DNA of 64,000 nucleotides. It comes from Streptomyces sp. Ru72 (GTDB taxonomy: Bacteria > Actinomycetota > Actinomycetes > Streptomycetales > Streptomycetaceae). The notes under the pieces were generated by a model that saw only the letters and a program-made list of their open reading frames with translations, made no database searches and was not told where the DNA came from. The stretch covers positions 1 through 64,000 of the forward strand of contig NZ_PQSR01000003.1 in the NCBI RefSeq assembly GCF_002920635.1, read 5' to 3'. The position numbers and the translations under genes are program-made. The first letter of the stretch is position 1. Each line of letters opens with the position of its first letter. This document shows positions 56,800 through 64,000 of this stretch, piece after piece.

Positions 56800-59700
56800 A
56801 TGAGCCTGCACGGTCTGCTCGACGCCGTCGTCAAGGACGCCGCACTCGCGGAAGCGGTCAAGGCCGCGACCGACGGCAACCGTATGCACGTCGACCTCGT
56901 CGGCCCCCCGGCGGCACGCCCCTTCACCGTGGCCGCACTCGCCCGGGAGGCGGGCAGGCCCGTCCTCGCCGTGACCGCGACCGGCCGTGAGGCCGAGGAC
57001 CTCGCCGCCGCGCTGCGCTCCCTGCTGCCACCCGACGGCGTCGTGGAGTACCCGTCCTGGGAGACCCTCCCGCACGAGCGCCTCAGCCCTCGCAGCGACA
57101 CCGTCGGCCGCCGCCTCGCCGTCCTGAGGCGGCTCGCCCACCCGAGCTCCGACGACCCCGAGACCGGCCCGGTCTCCGTCGTCGTCGCCCCCGTGCGTTC
57201 CGTGCTCCAGCCCCAGGTCAAGGGTCTCGGCGACCTGGAACCGGTGTCGCTGAGAACCGGCCGGAGCGCCGACCTGAACGACGTCGTGGACGCCCTCGCC
57301 GCCGCCGCGTACTCCCGCGTGGAGCTGGTGGAGAAGCGCGGTGAGTTCGCCGTGCGAGGCGGCATCCTGGACGTCTTCCCGCCCACCGAGGAACACCCCC
57401 TGCGCATCGAGTTCTGGGGCGACGACGTCGAGGAGATCCGCTACTTCAAGGTCGCCGACCAGCGCTCCCTGGAGGTCGCCGAGCACGGCCTGTGGGCACC
57501 GCCCTGTCGCGAGCTGCTGCTCACCGACGACGTGCGGCAGCGCGCCGCCGCCCTCGCCGAGGACCACCCGGAGCTGGGTGAACTGCTCGGCAAGATCGCC
57601 GAGGGGATCGCCGTGGAGGGCATGGAGTCCCTCGCGCCCGTCCTCGTCGACGACATGGAGCTGCTGCTCGACGTCCTGCCCGCGGGCGCCATGGCCGTCG
57701 TGTGCGACCCGGAGCGGGTGCGCACGCGCGCCGCGGACCTGGTGGCCACCAGCCAGGAGTTCCTGCAGGCCTCCTGGGCGGCGACGGCCGGCGGCGGCGA
57801 GGCTCCCATCGACGTCGGCGCCGCCTCCCTGTGGTCCCTCGCGGACGTCCGGGACCGGGCCGGAGAGCTGGGCATGATGTGGTGGTCGGTGTCCCCGTTC
57901 GCCGCGGACGCCGACCTCACGGTGACATATGCCGCTGACGCGGCGGGCGACACCCTCACACTCGGCATGCACGCGCCCGAGACCTACCGGGGCGACACCG
58001 CGAAGGCGCTCGCCGACACCAAGGGCTGGCTCGCCGACGGCTGGCGCACCGTGTTCGTCACCGAGGGCCACGGCCCGGCGTCCCGCACGGTCGAGGTGCT
58101 GGGCAACGAGGGCATCGCGGCCCGCCTCGACGCCGACCTCCAGGCGCTGTCCCCGTCGGTCGTGCACGTGGCGTGCGGCTCGATCGAGTACGGCTTCGTC
58201 GACCCGGCCCTCAAGCTGGCCGTCCTCACGGAGATGGACCTGTCCGGCCAACGGGCGGCAGGCCGCGACGGCGCCCGTATGCCGGCCCGCCGCCGCAAGA
58301 CGATCGACCCGCTGACCCTGGAGTCCGGCGACTACATCGTCCACGAGCAGCACGGCGTCGGCCGCTACATCGAGATGGTGCAGCGCACGGTCCAGGGCGC
58401 CACCCGCGAGTACCTGGTGGTGGAGTACGCCCCGGCCAAGCGCGGCCAGCCCGGCGACCGCCTCTACATCCCCACCGACCAGCTGGAGCAGATCACCAAG
58501 TACGTCGGCGGCGAGGCCCCGACCCTGCACCGCCTGGGCGGCGCCGACTGGACCAAGACGAAGGCGCGCGCGAAGAAGGCCGTCAAGGAGATCGCCGCCG
58601 ATCTCATCAAGCTGTACTCCGCGCGCATGGCGGCCCCCGGCCACGCCTTCGGCGGGGACACCCCCTGGCAGCGGGAGCTGGAGGACGCGTTCCCGTACGC
58701 GGAGACCCCGGACCAGCTGACCACGATCGCCGAGGTCAAGGAGGACATGGAGAAGTCGGTCCCGATGGACCGCCTGATCTGCGGCGACGTCGGCTACGGC
58801 AAGACGGAGATCGCGGTGCGGGCCGCGTTCAAGGCGGTCCAGGACGGCAAGCAGGTCGCCGTCCTCGTACCGACGACGCTGCTGGTGCAGCAGCACTTCG
58901 GCACGTTCTCCGACCGCTACTCCCAGTTCCCGGTGAACGTCAGGGCGCTGTCCCGTTTCCAGACGGACACGGAGGCCAAGGCGGTCCTGGAAGGGCTTCG
59001 CGAGGGCGCGGTGGACGTCGTCATCGGCACGCACCGCCTGTTCTCGTCGGAAACCAGGTTCAAGGACCTCGGTCTGGTCATCGTCGACGAGGAGCAGCGC
59101 TTCGGCGTCGAGCACAAGGAGCAGCTGAAGAAGCTGCGCGCCAACGTCGACGTGCTGACGATGTCCGCGACCCCGATCCCCAGGACCCTCGAGATGGCGG
59201 TGACGGGCATCCGCGAGATGTCCACGATCACCACCCCGCCGGAGGAGCGGCACCCGGTGCTGACCTTCGTCGGGCCGTACGAGGAGAAGCAGATCGGTGC
59301 CGCGATCCGTCGTGAGCTGCTGCGCGAGGGCCAGGTCTTCTACATCCACAACCGGGTGGAGTCGATCGACCGGGCGGCGGCTCGGCTGCGCGAGATCGTC
59401 CCCGAGGCGCGGATCGCCACGGCCCACGGCCAGATGTCGGAGCAGGCGCTGGAGCAGGTCGTCGTCGACTTCTGGGAGAAGAAGTTCGACGTGCTGGTCT
59501 CCACGACGATCGTCGAGTCGGGCATCGACATCTCCAACGCGAACACGCTGATCGTGGAACGTGGCGACACCTTCGGCCTGTCCCAGCTGCACCAGCTGCG
59601 CGGCCGCGTCGGCCGTGGCCGGGAGCGCGGCTACGCGTACTTCCTCTACCCGCCGGAGAAGCCGCTGACGGAGACCGCCCACGAGCGGCTTGCGACCATC

Positions 59701-60357
59701 GCCCAGCACACGGAGATGGGCGCGGGCATGTACGTGGCGATGAAGGACCTGGAGATCCGCGGCGCGGGCAACCTGCTCGGCGGCGAGCAGTCCGGTCACA
59801 TCGCGGGCGTCGGCTTCGACCTGTACGTGCGGATGGTCGGCGAGGCGGTCGCGGACTACCGGCGCCAGCTGGAGACCGGCGAGATCGAAGAAGAGGCGCC
59901 GCTCGAGGTCAAGATCGAGCTGCCCGTCGACGCCCACGTCCCGCACGACTACGCGCCCGGCGAGCGGCTGCGCCTGCAGGCCTACCGCGCGATCGCCTCC
60001 GTGAACTCGGAGGAGGACATCAAGGCCGTCCGCGAGGAACTCGTCGACCGCTACGGCAAGCTGCCCGAGCCGGTGGAGAACCTCCTGCTGGTGGCGGGCC
60101 TGCGGATGCTCGCCCGCGCCTGCGGTGTCGGCGAGATCGTCCTGCAGGGCACCAACATCCGCTTCGCCCCGGTGGAGTTGAGGGAGTCGCAGGAGCTGCG
60201 GCTCAAGCGCCTCTACCCCGGCAGCATCGTCAAGCCGGCCGTCCACCAGGTCCTGGTGCCCCGTCCCAAGACGGCGAAAGTCGGCGGAAAACCGCTGGTC
60301 GGGCGGGAGTTGCTGGGCTGGGTCGGGGAGTTCCTGACGTCGATCCTGGGATCGTAG
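56800..60357 (+). CDS. mfd: Transcription-repair coupling factor
   Basis: Mfd removes RNA polymerase stalled at DNA damage and recruits UvrA. This 1185-residue protein has the UvrB-like N-terminus (YPSWETLPHERLSP), the RNA-polymerase-interacting CarD-like domain (ESGDYIVHEQHGVGRYI, near 510), a superfamily-2 translocase with Walker A CGDVGYGKTE (about 662), DEEQRFG Walker B, TATP-like SATPIPRTLEMAVTG, a QLRGRVGRG motif VI, and the C-terminal TRCF domain. ATG at 56800 follows a moderate ribosome site. It stands alone after REP-like repeats. Confidence 0.96.
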   Translation: MSLHGLLDAVVKDAALAEAVKAATDGNRMHVDLVGPPAARPFTVAALAREAGRPVLAVTATGREAEDLAAALRSLLPPDGVVEYPSWETLPHERLSPRSDTVGRRLAVLRRLAHPSSDDPETGPVSVVVAPVRSVLQPQVKGLGDLEPVSLRTGRSADLNDVVDALAAAAYSRVELVEKRGEFAVRGGILDVFPPTEEHPLRIEFWGDDVEEIRYFKVADQRSLEVAEHGLWAPPCRELLLTDDVRQRAAALAEDHPELGELLGKIAEGIAVEGMESLAPVLVDDMELLLDVLPAGAMAVVCDPERVRTRAADLVATSQEFLQASWAATAGGGEAPIDVGAASLWSLADVRDRAGELGMMWWSVSPFAADADLTVTYAADAAGDTLTLGMHAPETYRGDTAKALADTKGWLADGWRTVFVTEGHGPASRTVEVLGNEGIAARLDADLQALSPSVVHVACGSIEYGFVDPALKLAVLTEMDLSGQRAAGRDGARMPARRRKTIDPLTLESGDYIVHEQHGVGRYIEMVQRTVQGATREYLVVEYAPAKRGQPGDRLYIPTDQLEQITKYVGGEAPTLHRLGGADWTKTKARAKKAVKEIAADLIKLYSARMAAPGHAFGGDTPWQRELEDAFPYAETPDQLTTIAEVKEDMEKSVPMDRLICGDVGYGKTEIAVRAAFKAVQDGKQVAVLVPTTLLVQQHFGTFSDRYSQFPVNVRALSRFQTDTEAKAVLEGLREGAVDVVIGTHRLFSSETRFKDLGLVIVDEEQRFGVEHKEQLKKLRANVDVLTMSATPIPRTLEMAVTGIREMSTITTPPEERHPVLTFVGPYEEKQIGAAIRRELLREGQVFYIHNRVESIDRAAARLREIVPEARIATAHGQMSEQALEQVVVDFWEKKFDVLVSTTIVESGIDISNANTLIVERGDTFGLSQLHQLRGRVGRGRERGYAYFLYPPEKPLTETAHERLATIAQHTEMGAGMYVAMKDLEIRGAGNLLGGEQSGHIAGVGFDLYVRMVGEAVADYRRQLETGEIEEEAPLEVKIELPVDAHVPHDYAPGERLRLQAYRAIASVNSEEDIKAVREELVDRYGKLPEPVENLLLVAGLRMLARACGVGEIVLQGTNIRFAPVELRESQELRLKRLYPGSIVKPAVHQVLVPRPKTAKVGGKPLVGRELLGWVGEFLTSILGS

Positions 60358-60595
60358 CGGCCCGGATCGGGTCCTGGCGGGCCGGCTGGCCGGATCGGGT
60401 CCGGCGGGTCCTGGCGGTCCGGCGGCCCGGATCGACCGGTCGTAAGCGGTCGTATCGGGTCCGCAGCGCGTGAGCGGGACGGTTCTCGTAGGCATGACGA
60501 AGGCGATGTGAGGGACACAACCCTTTGACGGCTACCGTGAGACCGGGAGAACGCGCCCGGCGTGGGCGGTACAGGCAAGGGGAGGGCGTCGCGCG

Positions 60596-61396
60596 ATGCG
60601 TACTGAGCGGCACGTCGGGCACCGTGGCGGGAGGCGGCGTGTCCTGCTGGCAGCCGCCGCGCTGCTGGCCACCGGATTGACGGTCACCGGGTGCGAGGGC
60701 CTCGCCCCGCCCGTGGACGGCGGACCCTCCGGTTCCGCCGTCCCGACGGCCGCCGACGGCCATGCGGTGAACCCCCTGGACAACCCCGACGGGACGAAGC
60801 CGGGGCTGGCAGCCATCACTTCGAGCGCGGACAGGGCGAAGGCCCGGTCGCTGATCGAGAAGGTGGTGACGAAGGGCCGCGGACCCAAGACGGGGTACGA
60901 GCGGGACAAGTTCGGCTATGCCTGGACCGACTCGGCCCCGGGCGGCATCCCCTTCTCCCACAACGGGTGCGACTCGCGAAACGATCTCCTGAAACGCGAT
61001 GGTGAGAAGGTCCGCTTCCGGACGGGCTCGGACTGCGTCGTCACCTCCATGACGCTGCACGACCCGTACACCGGGAAGACGATCGAGTGGACCAAGTCCC
61101 ATGCGGCGACGGTGCAGATAGACCACGTCATGCCGCTGTCGTACGACTGGCAGATGGGTGCCTCGCGCTGGACGAAGGGCAAGCGGGAGGACATCGCCAA
61201 CGACCCTCTCAACCTGATCCCGGTGGACGGCCCGGCCAATGGTGCGAAGGGCGACTCCGGCCCGGCGACCTGGCTGCCCCCGAACACACAGATCCGCTGC
61301 GCCTACTCGGTGCGCTTCGCCCAGGTGTCACTCAAGTACGACCTTCCCGTGACGACGGCCGACAAGCAGATGATGCTGCGGCAGTGCGGCGGCTGA
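60596..61396 (+). CDS. HNH endonuclease-family lipoprotein (DUF1524-like)
   Basis: The 266-residue protein is exported. A basic start and hydrophobic segment end in the lipobox LTVTGC with Cys33. A linker of about 30 residues follows, then a nuclease-like domain with IDHVMPLSYDWQMGASRW (the D-H of the HNH/beta-beta-alpha-Me motif, about 178-195) and NDPLNLIPVDGPANGAKGD (N-N-like catalytic loop) plus three cysteines that could form disulfides (DSRND-adjacent C, DCVV, IRCAY, QCGG). Such secreted GmrSD C-terminal-like nucleases are common in Streptomyces. DNA degradation outside the cell is plausible. Confidence 0.85.
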   Translation: MRTERHVGHRGGRRRVLLAAAALLATGLTVTGCEGLAPPVDGGPSGSAVPTAADGHAVNPLDNPDGTKPGLAAITSSADRAKARSLIEKVVTKGRGPKTGYERDKFGYAWTDSAPGGIPFSHNGCDSRNDLLKRDGEKVRFRTGSDCVVTSMTLHDPYTGKTIEWTKSHAATVQIDHVMPLSYDWQMGASRWTKGKREDIANDPLNLIPVDGPANGAKGDSGPATWLPPNTQIRCAYSVRFAQVSLKYDLPVTTADKQMMLRQCGG

Positions 61397-61528
61397 GGCG
61401 GCGGCCTCGCGGACGACTTCCGCTGTGGGCGTCGTCCGGCCGGGAGGTACCGTACGGCGTTCCGTCCGTATTCGTATACATGTACGGACCTCTGCGTAGA
61501 CGCTCCTGAAAGGCGGAGGTGAACGGCC

Positions 61529-61872
61529 GTGAAGCACGACGTGGTGGCCGCGCGGGCGACTGGAGCGGTGACAGGCACCGTGCCCGGGCTGCCGCCCCGG
61601 GTGGCACTGGCGGTCGTACCCCTGTTGAGTCTGGGAATGCTGGGTGCCGTGCCGTCGCTCGTCCCGGCCTTCCGGCGGAGTACCACGCCGACTGGCCGGC
61701 GGCGGTGGTCCTCGGCGCGGTGAACGTGGCGTGGCTGCTCGAGGCCATGCTCACGCCGGAGGACACCCACGGCCTGCAGTACGCCGCCGACGTCCTGCTG
61801 CTCTTCGCCTCCACCCTCGCAGCGTCGCTGCACTGTCTGTTCGTCAAGCCGTCGGGAACAGAGGCCAGATGA
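61529..61872 (+). pseudogene. Small membrane protein, frameshifted
   Basis: The frame from the GTG at 61529 (MKHDVVAARATGAVTG, then a hydrophobic LALAVVPLLSLGMLGAVPSLV-like stretch) loses sense after FRR. The next frame continues with ADWPAAVVLGAVNVAWLLEAML and LQYAADVLLLFASTLAASLH, two further hydrophobic helices, to a TGA at 61872. One missing base near 61677-61680 (GGCGGAG) joins them into a roughly 114-residue three-helix membrane protein. Function is unknown; it may be an assembly error or a true pseudogene. Confidence 0.55.
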
Positions 61873-61881
61873 AGACCCGGC

Positions 61882-62196
61882 GTGGCCGGCGTGTCGGCAA
61901 CAGGCCGCGATCCACGCGCGGGGCGCCGGTCGTCCGCGCCATCGCAGTGGTGGCCGTTCTTCGACAGCTTGATGCAGCGTCAGTGCGATGTCGCGGTGGC
62001 GGTCGGCGCGCCGCAGGTCCAGGTCACGCGGGCTGCCGCCGGGAGGAACGCCGGGGTGCGGTTCGTACTAGCCGCCGACGCGCCGGCGGCGAACGCGGAA
62101 GCGGCCGGGAATGTGACCGGCGCCAAGCCTGACGAAGGCCTCAAGGCGGCGGTGGTGCAGGCGATCAGACAGGCCGTGAGGACCTGTAACGCGTGA
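61882..62196 (+). CDS. Hypothetical protein, possible 3' fragment
   Basis: The last 80 residues (FDSLMQRQCDVAVAVGAPQVQV, NAGVRFVLAADAP, AVVQAIRQAVRTCN) look like the C-terminal part of a periplasmic-binding or BMP-type protein, while the first 20 codons have no coding character. The upstream part of such a gene is missing, so this is probably a truncated remnant. I have low certainty about its identity. Confidence 0.35.
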   Translation: MAGVSATGRDPRAGRRSSAPSQWWPFFDSLMQRQCDVAVAVGAPQVQVTRAAAGRNAGVRFVLAADAPAANAEAAGNVTGAKPDEGLKAAVVQAIRQAVRTCNA

Positions 62197-62320
62197 ACTG
62201 CGGCCAGGGTTCCGGGTCTTTGGTAAAGATCGGCTAACGTTGTCGATCTCGTGTGGAGTCTTTGCACGTTCTTGGGGCAAACTTGCGAAGCTTTTGTCGG
62301 CTCGTGAGTAAAGGCTGCCC

Positions 62321-64000
62321 ATGCGTGTGCGCTGGGTCCGCAGCCCTCGCATGTTCCCGCCGGGTGGCACCGGTCGGCGCAGAGCGAGGGTTACGGCACT
62401 TTCTGTTCTCGTCTCCCTCTCGTTCATGCTCACCACCGAGACGGCGGAAGCCACCGGTGCCACGCTGTCTCCGCTGAGCATGCCCGAGTGGTCCCTGTCC
62501 GGACTGTGGAAGTGGGCCACCGAGTCTCCGCTGGACACCCCGGACCAGGAAGGTGGCACCGCCCGCGGCAAGAGCCACCGCGCCTCGACCGCGGCGACCA
62601 GCGCCGACCGAGGTGTCGGCCACAAGCCCGGCAAGGGCAAGGGGGAGCTCGATCCGTACAAGCGGCCCGCCGACCCGGCCGAGACGGCCACGACCGGCCC
62701 GGCCGCGGGCACGGCGAAGAGCTTCGACCTCCGCACCAGCAAGCGCAACGCCAAGAAGTCCACGGCCACCTCGGACTACTACGTCAACGCCGACGGCTCC
62801 GTCACGATCCGCCACTACAGCGGCCGTTCCAACTACAAGGCGGACGACGGCAGCTGGAAGCCGATCGACACCGACCTGGTCAAGGGCGAGGACGGCCGGT
62901 TCGAGCAGAAGGCCAACTCCCTCGACGTCGCGTTCGCCCCGAACGCCGCCGACGAGCAGCTGGCCTCCGTCGACTTCGGCGCCGGCCGGTCCCTGGCGTA
63001 CGCGCTGCGCGGCGCCCACAAGGCGGCGGCGACCGAGGACGAGGGCGGCAGGGTCGTCTACAACGACGTGCTGCCCGAGACGGACGTCCAGCTCGTCCCG
63101 ATCGCCGACGGCTTCAAGGAGAACCTGGTCCTGCGCTCCCGCGACGCGGCCGGCTCCTGGGTCTTCCCGCTGGACGCCAAGGGCCTCACCCCGCGTCTCG
63201 CCGAGGACGGCGACGTGGAGTTCACCGACGCCGACGGCAAGGTGACCGCCACCATCCCGCACGCCTACATGGAGGACTCCCGGATCGACCGGCACTCCGG
63301 CGAGGGCACCCGCTCCGGGAAGGTCTCCTACGAGCTGACCACCGTGGACGGCGAACCGGCGCTGCGGATGACCGCCGACCGGGCCTGGCTGGACGATCCG
63401 AAGCGGGTCTACCCGGTCACCGTCGACCCGACGACGGTCCTCGCGAGCGAGACGACGTACGTCCAGAACGACTACAGCGCCAACCGCTCCGCCGAGAACC
63501 AGATCAAGGTCGGTTCGTACGACGCGGGCACCACGAAGGCCAACTCCTTCCTGCAGTTCTCGTCGCTGGGCTCCACGCTCGCCGGCCAGAAGGTCTCCGC
63601 GGCGACCCTCAACGTCTGGGCGCTGTGGTCCTCGACGTGCCAGCCCGAGTCCTTCTCCGTGTACCCGGTGACCCAGTCGTGGTCGCCGACGACGACCACC
63701 ACGTACCCCGGTCCGTCGTACGGCTCCGCCATCGGCACCGCCACCCCCGACCCGGGTGCCTCCTGCACCAACAACACCGGCAGCGCCGGCGTCGGCGTGA
63801 AGATGCCGGTGACGCTGTCGACCTCGTGGTTCACCCAGGTCGCCACCGGCGGCGCCAACTACGGCCTGGCCATGGCCGCTCCGACCGGCGACAACCTGCA
63901 CTGGAAGAAGTTCCACTCCGACGAGTCGGCCACGGCGAGCTGGCGCCCGTCGCTGGACCTGACCTACGCGCCGAACACCAAGCCGCAGGTCAACGCCCAG
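62321..64000 (+). CDS. Large secreted DNRLRE-domain protein, 5' part only
   Basis: The frame is open from the ATG at 62321 to the window end (560 codons). It starts with a basic region and hydrophobic signal (ALSVLVSLSFMLTTETAEA, about 25-43). A lysine/proline linker follows, then an all-beta region (YYVNADGSVTIRHYSGRSNY, LAEDGDVEFTDADGKVTATI), and a DNRLRE-like segment (SETTYVQNDYSANRSAENQI, LQFSSLGSTLAGQKVSAATL, WALWSSTCQPESFSVYPV). This N-terminus is characteristic of Streptomyces RHS/YD-repeat polymorphic toxins. The toxin end lies outside the window, so that reading is an inference. Confidence 0.7.
   Translation, partial: MRVRWVRSPRMFPPGGTGRRRARVTALSVLVSLSFMLTTETAEATGATLSPLSMPEWSLSGLWKWATESPLDTPDQEGGTARGKSHRASTAATSADRGVGHKPGKGKGELDPYKRPADPAETATTGPAAGTAKSFDLRTSKRNAKKSTATSDYYVNADGSVTIRHYSGRSNYKADDGSWKPIDTDLVKGEDGRFEQKANSLDVAFAPNAADEQLASVDFGAGRSLAYALRGAHKAAATEDEGGRVVYNDVLPETDVQLVPIADGFKENLVLRSRDAAGSWVFPLDAKGLTPRLAEDGDVEFTDADGKVTATIPHAYMEDSRIDRHSGEGTRSGKVSYELTTVDGEPALRMTADRAWLDDPKRVYPVTVDPTTVLASETTYVQNDYSANRSAENQIKVGSYDAGTTKANSFLQFSSLGSTLAGQKVSAATLNVWALWSSTCQPESFSVYPVTQSWSPTTTTTYPGPSYGSAIGTATPDPGASCTNNTGSAGVGVKMPVTLSTSWFTQVATGGANYGLAMAAPTGDNLHWKKFHSDESATASWRPSLDLTYAPNTKPQVNAQ

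Noticed and set aside
60362..60417. CCGGATCGGGTCC occurring twice after mfd
   Set aside because: Only two imperfect copies in GC-rich DNA, no symmetry or known element.
56467..60495. Huge reverse open frame opposite mfd
   Set aside because: Antisense to a complete Mfd with all motifs; a high-GC shadow.

Overview
The window is chromosomal DNA of a Streptomyces or very close relative. The GC content is very high with strong third-position GC bias. GTG starts and very short or overlapping gene junctions are common. Typical actinobacterial genes are present: Rpf, Pmt, a LAETG sortase substrate, Uma2 proteins, a TamR/tam pair and a galT-galE-galK operon. The gene order (pmt, rsmI, tatD, rpfB, rsmA, ispE, ABC-F; gal operon; tam; ppc; pth-rplY-prs-glmU-tRNA-Gln; mfd) looks like a core-chromosome segment rather than an island.

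Layout. 1-1543: a gene fragment, then a dihydrofolate-reductase-like gene divergent from a tetR gene with repeated operator boxes between them. 1635-3507: pmt with its terminators. 3754-12239: housekeeping genes rsmI, a zinc-ribbon protein, tatD, rpfB, rsmA, ispE, a Uma2 gene and an ABC-F gene. 12464-17033: two paralogous membrane-anchored beta-propeller proteins and a response regulator with a degenerate receiver. 17144-22498: galactose locus, with a sodium:solute symporter plus small membrane protein divergent from galT-galE-galK. 22499-26436: GNAT, a response regulator, tamR/tam with a phased repeat operator, a VOC protein and a second Uma2. 26548-31270: an acyl-CoA desaturase plus TetR operon, divergent from ppc. 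31341-36975: a LAETG surface protein, a membrane protein, pth, rplY, prs, glmU and tRNA-Gln. 36987-45449: a frameshifted HTH/LAGLIDADG-like gene next to the tRNA, an orphan histidine kinase, an island of deaminase/nuclease-like and SUKH/Imm35 immunity-like genes, and a DivIVA-like coiled-coil protein. 45487-50928: an acetate-type symporter with its DUF485 partner, a YciI protein, a candidate structured RNA, a secreted alpha-galactosidase and a frameshifted GNAT gene. 50942-56265: an MFS exporter, a MerR-type promoter followed by a hairpin-rich leader, and a two-gene MacB-like ABC system. 56266-60357: REP-like repeats and mfd. 60596-64000: an HNH lipoprotein, two small damaged genes, and the 5' part of a large secreted DNRLRE-domain protein that runs off the window.

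The galactose genes cooperate. The symporter probably imports galactose, the Leloir enzymes convert it, and the distant secreted GH27 enzyme could supply it. The most unusual region is 39364-44360, where deaminase, WHH-nuclease-like, SUKH-1/3/4 and Imm35 domains that normally belong to toxin-immunity systems occur as cytoplasmic-type proteins in two divergent units. Several genes are broken by single-base frameshifts, which may be real pseudogenes or uncorrected homopolymer errors. All functional calls rest on reading motifs and context; no database search was possible.
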